Source of the DNA: Leptoclinus maculatus
Taxonomy: Eukaryota; Chordata; Actinopteri; Perciformes; Stichaeidae
NCBI GenBank assembly: GCA_032191485.1
Contig: JAVDOI010000016.1
Coordinates: 9,534,759 to 9,598,758 of the forward strand
DNA: 64,000 bases
Reading direction: 5' to 3'
This document shows positions 49,565-64,000 of the stretch, in pieces. Each line of letters starts with the position of its first letter. The stretch's first letter is position 1. Under the pieces are notes generated by a model, which worked only from the letters and a program-made list of their open reading frames with translations, was not told the origin of the DNA and did not search any database. Position numbers and translations under genes: made by a program.

Positions 49565-52500
49565 ATGAAATTCACCAGAGACATATGCAGGCTGTTGGGA
49601 CTCGGGAGCGGTAAGAAACGTCCCACTTTTTCAAAAACTTTCTAAACTCAACCACAAGTTAAATTGATTCCGTCTGCGATAATAAGGCGCGTGTGACAAT
49701 GAAATCGTGGATGTTATCTAACACGCGGTTTATTAAGCGGTTTATTAGTCATAGTACGTTGCTGTTGTCTCTGTCGTTAAGTTCAAACTGAGTTCTTGGT
49801 CGAACAATGAAAGTTCCCCTCTTGCCAGTTACACCCTCGCTTGCACCACTTCCAAGTTTTTGCGCAGTCGGTGCCATAACGTTTTTTTGTAAGAACGTAC
49901 AAACCCACTTCAACATACTTTTACATTCACGGCGACAGTAATAACGCAACTCTCATGTATAAGTATGTTTAATATACGAGAGGAGACGTGCTTAAAAGAC
50001 CCAAACTAATCTCCAGACAGACGGACTAGAAGCACATTCTCCGGGGCATGTCGGTATGATAACGATGCCTCATAGGTGGCAGCAGCCCTGCAGCCCACAG
50101 CTTGCGCAGTGATACGTTGCCTGTAGTTACATTAGCATCACGTTGTGTCTTTAAACGTGTCATGTGGCCCCACTTTGTTCCTCTTCTCCGAACTTTTCTG
50201 GCAGTTCAGGCTGTTTAGCAGAATAGTCCACTGGCTCGCTGTCAAAACCACATCTGCATCCATTGCTGCCAATGACGACATGATAACGTCACCTTTTGAA
50301 ATGTGACTCTAAATCTAGGTCTGCAAGATGTCTCATTTTCAGGTTATTATAGTCAGGCTTCACTAACTCACAGAGTGAATGTTTTTGGTGGTTCTGTGTG
50401 ATGAAGAGCTGTCACAAGCTGTCCATGTGTGTAAATATGCACGCACTTCATTGTAGAGAAGTTGATGATTCAGCATGTTACTATTTCAGTGTTTTTTTTG
50501 TACCGATTGTGTTCCTGATATAGTTATGTTCTCTTTATCCGCCTCCTCTCTCTCTCAGTGATGCTGTGTACAGATTGATTTCCAGGTTAAAGCCCCAGTC
50601 CGTGATGATACCGGTGTTTTACATTCCTGTTGAAAAGAGCTCACACTGAGCAGTCTCCTTGAAGGGGAGAAACAGAGACTCTCTTGTTGCTTTTTGTCCA
50701 CTGATCTTGGATCATTTATTTGTTAGGAGGACGTCCCACTATAGTGAGGATTTAACAAAACGCCCGATTCAGCTGATGGAAAGGAGCAGTGGTTGTTTCT
50801 TGACATTTGAGTCGTGAGCCAGAGACGGACAGCTGAAATGTCTTCCAATTCCACTTTCTATTTACGTTTTGAGATGCCAACTCCTTGCAAACTCACTTTA
50901 AACTCACTGTTTACTAAAGCTAATGAGACTTAGTTTAGACAGTCATTTCTTTTGCAGTTATCACAGAACAATATACACACAGAGACGGAATGAGGAAGTC
51001 CAGTGGCTGCTTCTTTTCTTTTGCCCACGATAAATGTAGTCTGCTTAAAGAGCGACGCAGTATTGAGCAGTAGGAGACTTGCAATCACTCCCATCAATGC
51101 TCCCCGAGTCATAACATGAGTCACAGACCAAGAATGAATTTGTCACTACCGAACAAATGGAAATCTGACACCGCATAGAATCCTGCAGGCAGGGTCCAGT
51201 GTTTTGATTCCTCTTGTCTTTACATTGGTCTGCTGTCAGTGGGCCAAAATCAGCTCATGGGTTCTGGTTTGATCTGATCTATGTCCCTCAAAACACATAC
51301 ACACACACACATTCCACATTACCTTTCCTGGATCATTTTTTTTTACAAGAAAACATTACGTCACTCTCCTGTCGCCACCCATTGTCATTTACAGTTTGTC
51401 CTTTTGTTATCAAAGGTTATTGTGGTTAGATTTGAATGTGATTGAGGGAGGAGGAACATGTTTGCCATCCAGATGACCTACAAAGATCATGCAGCTTGTA
51501 GATGTCTGTTACATCCTGTACAGAGCAACGTTATTGCAAAGCTTCACTGTTATTGTCAAGGCATGTGGAGCTGATGGCTACTTCGCTGCCCCATAACTAT
51601 TTGATACTGTGCAGTTAATATGCCGTGCGGACTGTACCTTGCATCATTTTAAGAATAGACATTTGCTTGATGAGAGCTGTTTCAACGGACTTCTGGTTTC
51701 TAAATGTGACAACAATAAGAGCAGTATAATCGGCTTCTTAAGAGCTGATGTGTGTGTGTGTGTGTGTTTCCCGTCAGGCCCCCCCGTCCAGCAGCAGGAG
51801 GAGCAGATGGACTGTGGTGCCGCAAACCTTGACCCAAGCGATGATGCCACTTTGTCACAGGTAAACAAATCGTGTCAGACTGACGGGGCATTGCCAGGGC
51901 TGCAAGGGTGAAGGTGCAATGTTCAATTGTGCCTGTTTGTTCAGGATGCATTAAATGGAGAGGAGGATCTGAGTGAAGAGGAGAAGGTCAGGAGAAGGGC
52001 AGAGCGACGCAAAGCCAAGAGGAAGGTTAGCACACGCATCCTTACACCCCTTAAACATCCTGAAGTCTATTATGCTATCCAAGTCATGCATTGTCTGATG
52101 TGTCGAGCACTGCATCTGTTTCAGCGCCGTCGAAAACGTAAGAAGCAGGAGCAGGTTAAGCAAAATGAGAGCGCCGAACGGGTAATAATCACATTATTCC
52201 TTCTAGGAATGCACTCTACGTTTGCCTTTTTACTGTGAAAAAAAACCTGGTTCTTTATCTGGTCCCTACACATTAGGACGATGAAGACGAGGATGGGGGT
52301 GCAGAGTCTGAACTGGATGATAGTGAGTCAGAAGCAGAGGTTGGTGCCGAAGAGGAGAAACAAGGAGTGCAAAAAGAGGAGAAAAGGGAGGCTGTCTCAC
52401 ACAACCACGTCGCCACTCCAGTCGTGGCTCCTGCAGGAATCAAAGGACATCCGAAAACCCACGCCAGATCCGCTGAAGAGGTAGAGGAAGTGTACTAGAA

Positions 52501-52982
52501 TATTCTGCATGTCTGAAGTCTCTGCTGCTATAATGTGTAGTAGTTATAAACCAGTGGCCAAGACTCCGTATGCAGGTTTTAACTCCAGCCAAATGCCACA
52601 GTAGAGAATATCCCCGTTAATTCCCTCGTCTCTAGTCGGTGAATCAGTTAGGCTAGTATGTGTTTGATATAAAAGCCCGCATGCTTGTAGGCCTGGATGG
52701 CAAAACTTTCTGTGTCCCACAGGAGCCAGAGTGGGATGTGAGCAGTGCCTTCTTTGCTAATGCTGCTAGCCATATCAAACCCAAAGGAACAAGCCGCAAG
52801 TCCAAAGAGAACAAGGAGAACGAGGCCAGGAGAGAGGTGAATGAATGCTAAGAGATGATATAAGATGAGAAGCTAGAACAAGACCTCCCCTCATAGCTGT
52901 GCACGATTGTTCCTGTGGCATCGATATGTTGCTCTGACAGTTCCAAAGTCTGATGTGTGGAGAAGTGGACTCTGGACCACGA

Positions 52983-53025
<43 letters not shown>

Positions 53026-55358
53026 ATGAAGCTTAATTATTAAAATACATGTCAGACTATTGTATATTAATGACAAAACAAAGTAGAAGTATAAAACCAA
53101 AACATTGTGTGTGATAAATGTACTTATCTATTCCTTAGTCAGCACTTCATAGTATTTATATATATATATTCCATGCATTATTTGAAAAGACAACTCTAAT
53201 CACTGAATATGAACTGATAACAATAATGTTTTGTTTACAGACAAATGGAACTGACACTATGACCAAGAAGAGCGCGTCGTCACTGACAGGTAAGAATTGT
53301 TCTTTTGCATAACGGGGCACAATGGCAGCCTTTTTTTAACAAGTTATTCATTGACAAAGAGCCGTAGAGCAAATTATTGATTTTAGTTTTCTTTGTGCAA
53401 GCATGTCAGCATGCAGCACTGCGGTCAGTTGAGCCCTCGGGGCTGCCGACTCACCAGAGAATTATTTACAAGCATTTTTTTCTTTTTAGCAGAAAAAGGC
53501 ATAAAGCTGGTGCAAGAGGGGCAGTACGCACAAGCTGCCAGTATGTTTACAGAAGCCATCAAATGTGATCCAAAGGATTACAGGTACGTTGTGACTATTT
53601 TATCAAAAAGGAAATCCATACATTCTAGGCACATGTAAAGATCTTCTTTTTTTTTGTTGCATTAAACTGCGTCCTGTAGGTTCTTTGGGAATCGCTCCTA
53701 CTGCTATTACTGTTTGGAGCAGTATCCTCAGGCCCTGGTAGATGCTGAGCGCTCCATTCAGCTGGCCCCCGACTGGCCCAAAGGACACTTTCGCAAGGGC
53801 AGTGCTCTCATGGGCATGCAGGTGGGCATTTATCATGTAATCAAAGGAATATCGACTGAACAGCTTGACACTTGTGGTGTGGTGAGATTAGCTCATTTCT
53901 GTGGGTCTTCATGTGCGTTGTAGCGGTACAGTGAGGCCGAGAAGGCCATGGAGCAGGTGCTGAAATTTGACAAAGACTGCGAGGAGGCTGTCGATGACCT
54001 CTTCAACTGCAAAGTGCTGCAGTTAATGGTAAACACGCCCTCCAACAAAACAGGTGTTTCCTGTCAGCTTGGTAGCTTGTAAATGAAAATAACCAAAGCT
54101 TCCTCTGAACTTTACTCTAAAATTGAATTCCTTTTGATTTGATTTCCATGACTGGTCATTCATTCTTTTTTTTCCTATTCTTTCCTCAGGAGCTTGGTTT
54201 TGAAGAGGTGCAGAGTGTCCTACTGCTGGAGAAATTTTCAACTGTGCAGGCTGTTCTGGCATCTTGTTCTGATGCTGCCAGGGGTAAGATCACATGTCCA
54301 TATTAAAGAGGGCCAGCATTTCCTCTCTGGAACACTGAAGAGGAATGTAAGCAGTAAAGGGCTAGCCGCTGTATGATAACAATCCTACAGACTTTTTTTT
54401 TTTTTTTTTTGTTCTGCAGCTGTGAGCCAAGATCCGTCAGTTGTGCAACCAGGGTAGGTGACCATTTGTTTGTCCAATCAAAGCCACGGGTCAGAAGGGT
54501 TTCAACACATTCTGTATCTGAGCTGTGATTTTATTGCTTTCAGTCACATTCTTTCTCTTTGTCTTTCCCTCAGAAGCCCTTGCCCATCGCTGTGGGTGGG
54601 GAATGTGACCATTGAGTTAACTGAGAAACATCTATGGGACATTTTTATACTGTAAGACTCTAGTCCATTACAATGCTAACTAACCTAATTCATGACTTGA
54701 AATGGGCCTGTATAAACACAACGCCCTAATTCAATCATTGGAAAGACATTTCAGCAAACACTTGTGTGTGTATTTAATACTTAACCAAGGTGCTTAAAGC
54801 TGTTTGCTTTGCGTCTTAGGTATGGTGAGATCGAGAGTGTCCGTGTTCTGCATGAGAGATTCTGTGCCTTTGTCAACTTCAAGAATGCAAACATGGCCGC
54901 TCGTGCCATGGAGAAACTAAATGTGAGTACTCATCTGGCCCTCCTCTTTCAGTCTGTTTTTAAAGAATATCCCTATGGACTTAAGAGTTGTGTGTTTGCT
55001 TCCCATCACAGGGTTATTGTATTGAAAACACGCGTTTAGTGGTGCGCTATCCTGACCGTCGCACGCAGAGGGTCCTTCCCATCCCACTCAAGACCTGTCT
55101 CCCTGCCACACAGCAGGCCGGGGCAGCTGCTGGGTGAGACGCACTCCAGCCTCACTTCAGAAACTCTCTGTCGCTGAAATCAAAACAATAGAATTTCAAT
55201 TGTTCTCTTCCTCTCTTTCAAGACCTCGACGACGTGGCCCAGTGAATGAAGACGAGTGTTACTTCTGGAGAACCACCGGCTGCCATTTTGGGGACAAATG
55301 CCGCTACAAACACATTCCTGATCAGAAAGGCAAAGACAGGAAGCCCTGGCAGCCCTGA
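49565..55358 (+). CDS. TTC31-like protein with TPR, RRM and CCCH zinc finger
   Basis: Probably an RNA-associated adaptor; function unknown. Sixteen coding exons: 49565-49610, 51778-51860, 51945-52025, 52125-52181, 52277-52480, 52723-52836, 53241-53289, 53490-53583, 53680-53821, 53924-54028, 54190-54283, 54420-54453, 54574-54651, 54820-54922, 55012-55133, 55223-55358. Phases close to give 513 aa. In order: a Lys/Arg-rich helix (KVRRRAERRKAKRK), an acidic segment, about three TPR helix pairs (EKGIKLVQEGQYAQAASMF through RFFGNRSYCYYCLEQY to RYSEAEKAMEQVL), a UBA-like stretch (MELGFEEVQSVLLL), an RRM (SLWVGNVTIELTEKHLWDIF, with RNP1-like CAFVNF), and a CX7CX5CX3H zinc finger near the C-terminus. 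The TPR block matches human TTC31, which lacks the RRM and finger. The ATG at 49565 is the only one in exon 1 in phase with exon 2. Confidence 0.85.
49611..51777 (+). other. Intron 1 of the TTC31-like gene
   Basis: A 2.2 kb intron with donor GTAAGA. The acceptor is preceded by (TG)9 and then TTTCCCGTCAG. No other exon is required by phase. Confidence 0.75.
52984..53022 (+). repeat. (GT)n microsatellite in an intron of the TTC31-like gene
   Basis: About 38 bp of GT inside intron 6. Confidence 0.93.
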
Positions 55359-57505
55359 GCTCCGTTTACTCTCTGCCTCAGTAGTGTGCAGGAAACCGGG
55401 ATGCACAGAGTGTGTGCCAAAGGAGCCGGTACTCACTGGACCAGGTTCTCTGGGCTATTTTATATTTACTGATGCAGAATGGACTGGACAAGTCGAAGGA
55501 ACAGAGCCAGCCTCTAAGGCTCTAAGGCAGGGATGGTCACACATGTGCCACAAAGGACTGGGAGCGTGAAGATTTTTATTTCAACTCAAGCTTTTACTCA
55601 ACGGTTATTGCTCAGCAGTAAACGACACAGGAGCAACACAATGACCTGGTGTAGTCCTTTGTTTTGAATGAAAACCTTCACATTCGCAGCCTTCCATGGC
55701 ACATGGGGACCTATTCCAGCTTTAGAGGACACAACCTAACCTCACAGACGTGCAACACAAGGAGGAACTGCTTGGTCCACTATGGGGGGGGGGGAAAGTA
55801 ATGGCTCTGTCATGTACCGCAGTAATGAAAGGACTCAGTATGGATTTTTCAGGTTCTTCAGTGATGATCCTGGGGACCCTCCTTCTTTAGAAATTCCATC
55901 ACAAATCAGTGCCCCCCCCCCCCCCCCCCCTCCCCCCTCCCTATTTTCAAAGTACAGTAACTCGACCAATACTTCAACTTGCAGTCTGTGAACCCGATTT
56001 CTAACAGTTATGGTTTATTCACGGCCCACAACTGCCCATGAGTCTGCGGTTCAGTCTGGTACTCCATTTCCCACTTGTTGTTCCTGTTCCTGTTCCTATA
56101 TCAACACATTGTCTGCCAGACCAAAGACTTACCAAAAGACTTACACGGCATTTCAGTACCTCCCCTACGCACATGAGGTTCTTTTAGCCAATAAGCTACA
56201 CAGGCCCAGAGCGATGCCTTTTTATACTGTGCGACGTAGCCTTAGTTACGATGATCATGGGTAAATAGACAAACGAACTACACAGTTGTCTCGAGGATTT
56301 TAAATTGTAAGTATTAATGCATAGATCAGGTCTATATTTCACTTCATCTATCGGCTGCCCCCCTTTGTTGAAAGATTGAATAGGCGGACTGCATGCCTGT
56401 TCAGTTGTCGTGAAAACATCAAGTAGTAGTGGAAACATCTGAGCTGCTCTATGACTATGCAAAAGGTTAAGTGCCAACTCTGTGTCAGTCATGCACACGC
56501 TTCCTTAATGCCTGTGACATGGCAATGCCATTGATAAAGTTCATACTACAGGACTGTGCCTTACTAAATATCATGTTCAGCCATGCGCACACACACACAC
56601 ACACACACACATTCATGGCCACATGTGTAACATAATCCACTCACAGAACTTTTGAATCTTAAAAAGCAGTGTTTTTAACCGTAGGGCCTCCATTTCAGTA
56701 TTTCAGTGAACCAAAGAATGCTTCATCTGATGACTGCACTAAAAACAGCCTTGTTTTTTTAAATAAGTTTCAACACTAGGCAGTGCATTAGAACCCACTA
56801 GATAATGATTACAAACTCCTGGTGTAGGTCCACACTACATTCACTAGTAAACTATGCACAGCGTAGTCGGAGTATTTATTTCCTTATTTATGCTGACTTT
56901 TTTTTTTTCCCATTTCTCTTTTACAACAGAACTTAGGAGCTGAATACAGCTTTTCATTTACTGGCCTTTTTAGTGTTTGGGTAAGTCCCCTCTTCTGTTT
57001 CTTCCTGGCTTTAAGAGGAGAGCATTATGAAGAGCCATTTGGTGCAAACACTGTCACATGCTGCACTTCTGCTTTTCTCGTATTAACTTTCCGTCTCGTG
57101 GCTAAAACTTGTGAAAAAGGAATTGGACACCAAAACTTTAAGACTGCACTTGTTGAACTTTCTTTTTTTGGACTGGTGCTGTTAACAATGGCTGTTAACA
57201 TTCAATTTTGCAGTCTAATAAAATGCATTGGATGTTACCGTAGCATATTATTATTATTATTATTATTTACTTATGGATATTTCAGAATTGGACATAAGAA
57301 TTCCCTGGGTTTAATTTGAACTATTCGGTATGTTTTTCATCTTTTTACCTTGTTTGAAACTTTTTCAGGAAAAGGCATTTTTAATTATAATATACACGTT
57401 GATAACCAGAGCACTGCAATCCTGTTAATCTTCCAAATATTTTGTATTATCGTTACTGCACTGCAAAAAGAGTCTTTTATATTTAATAAATGTATTTGAA
57501 CCACC
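55359..57505 (+). other. Probable 3' UTR of the TTC31-like gene
   Basis: No new gene is recognisable. Candidate poly-A signals are AATAAA at 57217 and 57485, implying a UTR of about 1.9-2.1 kb if no earlier signal is used. It contains a poly-G run (55783-55793), a poly-C stretch (55911-55936) and (CA)n (56585-56611). Confidence 0.45.
55911..55936 (+). repeat. Poly-C tract
   Basis: About 20 C followed by TCCCCCCTCCC. It lies in the presumed 3' UTR; such runs can bind poly(C)-binding proteins. Confidence 0.9.
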
Positions 57506-60479
57506 TATGTCTGAGTCTCTACATGTCTGAGTAATGCAGTTATTCTACTAATATGTCATAAACAGGAATTTTCTGGGTATGTATGTGGTTTTCCTGCCTT
57601 CCACAGGGTGGCGGTGTTGTACTTGAAAGGTTTGCACTGAAATATGTCACCAACTTAACACGCCTATGCAATGCATACACATTTGTCTTTTGTGATCTCC
57701 AGGAACCACGTTCCTCTAAGTCATCCCTGATACTCGAAACCCAGAAGCTGTAAATCAAAGCAGGCCTGGCTGGTGTGGGAGGAATATGGTAACTCTGTCA
57801 TCACTAGTAGGAGACACTTGTGTGGCCAGCATGAAAGATGCATTAGGGAATCTGTAAGCAACCCAGACCAGTGGGAGAGGGAGACGGGACTTAACGGTAT
57901 GTAGAATGTGTGGGAAAAGCAACCATTATCCCACATGACATTTTGAATTGAGAGTAACTAAAAGGCTCACGCCACCTGCGAATGCATGTGTAGTCCATGC
58001 AAGTGTGAGAGTTCAAGATGCGGCAAAAATGAAAGCAGCAAATTAAAAATGTTCACATGAAGTTTAGCTGAGAAAATAATTGTGTCATGCCCTCCAAAAT
58101 GTCTAAATAATGCAATAACAGAAAGCCTACAATAAAACTATCGGTGTCGGGTTTGATGGGTGGTGTAATGGCAGATGCTATTAGGTCGCATTGAGTTTTT
58201 GAAGCTCGATTCATTCTAGGAACTAAAATCAGGTTATTTTGGGCTCTCATGCGTTGACCTCTCTTCTGACTGATGTGAAAGTGCAATACTAAATTGGTAG
58301 AGTTCCCCTTTGAAATTGCATGCATATCCTTTTAAAAAAAAAAAGAAAGGGGGGGGGAATGGATATCTTCTAAGGATTTTCCACCACTATCAGATTTAAG
58401 GTATGCACTGCTAACACTCTAAATTGCAACCTGATTTTATAAAACGTTTACCTCCAGATTTAGCACACCTTTGGAGGTTCTGGCAAAGATGGCCTTTGAT
58501 GCTTGATCTAATGAGATCAAGCTCTATGTAGCCTTCTGCACTCTCAGCCCTCTAACCAGTACAACATATCCTCTATACAGTATGGGCCTACATGCTCCAA
58601 GTAAAAGCATTATGAAAGCCCGGGGGGGGGGAGCATGAGGAGCATGAGGAGGTGCTGTCGTTTGAAAAGGCACTTGTTTATTGTTGGAGAGCATGTATTT
58701 ATTTCATGCCTCCACAGATTGTGGGTAAGGGCAGAGCCGGCTCGGTCGGCGTAATTAGAGAGGTGGAGAGAGAGAGAGAAAGAGAGAGGGTTCTGCCACA
58801 GAGAGCTGCTTCGCTCAGATACTCTCAGCCCTGTGAGCCCTGTAATGCACTCTCGCCAGCGCACACACTCTGAGCTGTTAAGTATTGGCACACAGGCAGG
58901 GACACCTGTCTGGTCTAGTTTAATTAGTCTGATACGCAACAGTGCCTCACAAGTTATAATGGAGGAATGTCACACATAGCAATGAGTTATATTTTTAACC
59001 TTTCCTCTCCCTGTCGGCCTTGGAGATCCCTCTGATTTGGCGCCGCTAATGGGGGGGTCCGCTCTTCCTGTTCGGGTTTACCAGTCAGGGAGGGACCACC
59101 ACCCTGCCACCCAGTCACACCATCAGTCGCACACACAAATATCTCAATTACAGCTTCAAAGTTTACACGTGTGCACACAAATACACATATATGTAACGTA
59201 TGATTTTTTCTCTTTTTTTTTCACCCTGTGAGAACACTACATACTAGTAAGTGTTATTACAGTCTTGGTTGATGTTTCGGTTTCCTACCTCCCCTGTCAT
59301 GATTGTAATTTTTCACGTCTATGAATAAACTGTGCTGCCTCAAAGAGGTGCCCACTGAGGTTGACTTGCAAGCAAACTTGCAAACTGGAAAACAGTTTAT
59401 CAACACAACACCCTGAGGCCCAAAATGTCTGTGTAGCTAAATATGCCCCAAATCTTCCCGAAAGGACTCAAAAAATAAATAAACAAGATTCAAACACGTC
59501 GAAAAAGGCCTCAGAACACATCTGGAGGAAACCTAAATAGGATGAGGACTGAGCACTGAAGTGATCTCGGTTAGAAAGACATCAACTTTTCTTCCTCATT
59601 TTGTTTCTGGATCTACACTGGTGACTCAAATCGCTTTCTGTACCATGATGATAGGTTAGACTATAGTAACATACTCCTGGGCAGGGGTGGTGTTTGGCAT
59701 ATTCTCACCAGTCACGTGCACCATGGCTACGGTGAGGCTGGGCCTATTTTAGAGTTGGTGGTTTGCGGCCATCTCAACAAGGAAATATCTACCCTGTGGT
59801 ATAGGGAGCTTCTTTAGGACACTTGGAGCTTGATGTTTGAAACTATTCTGGAACCAGAGTCCTTCCTGTTGGGTAGATTTACACACGCGCTCACCCTAAG
59901 GTTTTGTAACGCTCTGCGAGTGCAGTTGCGTAAAGCATCTTCAGCCATATCAGAGAAGGGGAGGTGTAGAGAGGCCCGAAAAAACACACCATTGGATTAT
60001 GAAATGAGTTTCATAATGTATGAAATCGATTTCTGCTGAGGTGCTTAACACCACATCCTGAAATCGATGAGTCCTGTGGTTGCTGGAGACTCATTTCTCA
60101 AACATTCACCGTCTGATTCATTTATCTGTGAGGAACGGCTGAGCTTAATTCAGTGGTGCTTAAAAGTATTCACACAAAATTATACAAATGTCAGCAAAGT
60201 ACATAAGTTAAAATGACAAATCCTCCATCAGTGGAGGGAACCCAATACTTTGATTAGATTTCATAGGAAAACGTGTTTGAGCATTGTGCAGACACTTAGG
60301 TTACAATCTAATAAACTAGCTTTACATTTTAGCACTTGTATTGAGTCACCACTTCTATATGGGAGAAAGATATAGAGGGAAAGAGAGCACATGCAGGAGG
60401 GAGGGATATAGGGAGAAGGAGGGCAGAAGGGAGGATTGACTAGGGAGAGCATTTAGTAGACACACTCCTTCACTCAGTC
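57506..60479. other. Intergenic DNA between the TTC31-like gene and loxl4
   Basis: No exon recognised. It includes poly-A followed by poly-G (58332-58357), another G run (58622-58630) and a (GA)n tract (58767-58788). Confidence 0.6.
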
Positions 60480-60531
60480 ACTCTCCCCTAGCTAGTGACG
60501 TCCACCACTGCAACCCTTTGCTGCCTGCCAG
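60480..60531 (+). other. Possible non-coding first exon of loxl4
   Basis: The coding exon of loxl4 has a good acceptor (TTCTTACCTGCAG, ending at 61703) just upstream of its ATG, implying a spliced 5' UTR. A strong donor, TGCCAG then GTGAGTG, occurs at 60531-60532. Pairing the two is inference; the left border is unknown. Confidence 0.35.
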
Positions 60532-61724
60532 GTGAGTGAACTTTCACCTTACCTTCTACATCTACGTTTTTTTTTCCTGGTAAAGAATATTATTTTATTT
60601 TCACTTGATTTATACATTATTTTCATTTATTGTTTCATTTTTTTTTTAAATACATGTGCATCTAAAGTGTAACAGGTGTAACAGAGTTGAGATGCTCCTT
60701 TTCCTTTCTGGATTCTTTACTTTAGCTAGATTGCTGTTAAAAATCGGCTAACTATAATACTGCCACAGTTCAAACATTTAGAGGAATTATTTGTTGTTTA
60801 CAATTTTGTTCTTACGTTGAATTAAGCAGTAAGAAAAGACATACGGTAGAAGGATTTATACAATATAAGCTGCTGTTTTTAAATATGATTTACTGAGGCC
60901 AGTCTGCAAAGTCTGTTTGTTTGTTCGTTGCTGGTTTGTTCCTTTATAATTTTATCGTCACAGTAAACAAACAGATTTTGTGTATTTTGTGCTCAGTGTT
61001 GTTCTGTGGCATGCAGTGATTCAATGTTTCAGTCTGTCTCCACCACTGCGCTTTCCTTTGGCTGTGACACTTGTTAACCTCCAGTTAAAACCTGCCTCGG
61101 GTTCTGTCTGGTTAGTAAGCCTCAGGGGATGTTTATTCACGTGAATTGCAATACAAAAGTGCGTTGCTGTATCTGTAATTATATGCCTATGTTTGACATG
61201 AGTGAACAGTAAGCCTTTTCATTTAATGCGTTTTGGCTGGCATTGCATCACAAAATTGGTGCTGCACTAGTGAGTTAAATCAAATGTGGGACTACAAAAC
61301 AACTCAAGTTTCATCTCTCCGACTGTGAAAAGATATGCTGGCTGTATTCTGCCATTGAATAAACTACCTGAACTATTTTGTCCAGAGGATGTCACCATTA
61401 GTCCAGTTAACAACCAGCGCCTGGCAGGATCCCTTCTGGCTAGGCTGTTTAACCTGAAGGAAATTACTCAGTCTTTATGCCCTGTAGTTTAAGTTTCAGG
61501 AGATATATCTCAAAGTGGTGAGAGACGTTTCTTATTACAGAGAAAATGAGCCTGTAACTTTAAACTGACTGCTTTATTGACAAGCAAGTTAAATGACTCC
61601 ACTGGTCAATTTCACACAAATTAGTAGAATAACTTGCAGCATTAATTAAACAGAAGAAAAAGAAACTGAATCATGCAGTGTGTGTGTCTATTCTTACCTG
61701 CAGACCCCCCTCCTCTCGGCCACG

Positions 61725-63588
<1,864 letters not shown>

Positions 63589-64000
63589 GTGAGTACAATT
63601 TTTTTTGTTGCTGTCAGCTAGACTGAGAGCAACAGATTTCATCTGTATGAACTCAGGTTATTAGATCACACTACACCATTGACTGTAGTTCAGAAGGGCA
63701 ACATGCTTGCCATTCATCCCTTGTTAAGAGGACAAAAACTCATCCTGAAGAATAAAAAAAACAATGCGGCATTCCATTTAGAGCCACTTTGAGTAAAAGC
63801 CTTTTGTTGGGCTTATCTTCCTCCCCCAGCCACTTCTGCCCTGTGTCCCCTTTTACTCCCACCTGCCTTCCTCAGCCGCAGGAGGATGATAAAGGAATCC
63901 CTGTCCCCTCTCTACTGCCCTTTCTCTACACCTCTCTCTAGGCAAATCACCTCTGCTCACCTCATTGCCTCTCTCACTCTCCCTCTGATGCTATCTTCAT
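63589..64000 (+). other. Start of the next loxl4 intron
   Basis: Donor GTGAGT at 63589. The rest of the window is non-coding, becoming pyrimidine-rich (CTCTCTCC words) near the end. The remaining SRCR domains and the catalytic domain lie to the right. Confidence 0.75.

Overview
The window is a piece of a ray-finned fish (teleost, probably percomorph-like) chromosome. The evidence is protein-level similarity to vertebrate gene families, GT-AG introns, abundant long (CA)n/(GT)n microsatellites, a hAT-type non-autonomous transposon and a vertebrate-type gene order. I cannot name the species. The genes got1, nkx2.3, slc25a28, pyroxd2 and loxl4 all have human counterparts on 10q24, so this is a conserved synteny block with local rearrangement. 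It also holds the fish/amphibian gene nkx3.3, which mammals have lost.

Layout from left to right. (1) The first coding exon of got1 (cytosolic aspartate aminotransferase) reads leftward off the window edge. (2) About 8 kb of non-coding DNA leads to the homeobox gene nkx2.3 (two exons, + strand). (3) A 4 kb spacer carries an intact 1.08 kb non-autonomous hAT element with an 8-bp target duplication; nkx3.3 follows in the same orientation (two exons). (4) A 16 kb gene-poor tract (about 17.9 to 33.9 kb) is rich in GT/CA microsatellites and contains one decayed intronless coiled-coil gene. (5) slc25a28 (mitoferrin-2), four exons, lies on the - strand. (6) A 3.9 kb divergent spacer holds a possible Penelope-like tail and a MITE-like inverted-repeat element ending about 50 bp before the next start codon. 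(7) pyroxd2 has sixteen coding exons, + strand. (8) A TTC31-like gene with TPR, RRM and CCCH zinc-finger parts has sixteen coding exons, + strand. (9) The 5' part of loxl4 (signal peptide, SRCR1, start of SRCR2) runs off the right edge.

Exon borders were placed by hand from GT/AG sites and reading-phase continuity. For the four multi-exon genes lying wholly inside (nkx2.3 343 aa, nkx3.3 270 aa, slc25a28 401 aa, pyroxd2 578 aa) and for the TTC31-like gene (513 aa) the phases close without a break. The genes do not form an operon-like unit. nkx2.3 and nkx3.3 are linked NK-class transcription factors that probably share regulatory DNA. slc25a28 and pyroxd2 encode mitochondrial proteins (iron import and a flavin oxidoreductase). 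The most unusual signals are UG-repeat tracts pressed against 3' splice sites in pyroxd2 and the TTC31-like gene, the inverted-repeat element forming the immediate upstream region of pyroxd2, and the TPR-RRM-CCCH domain combination.
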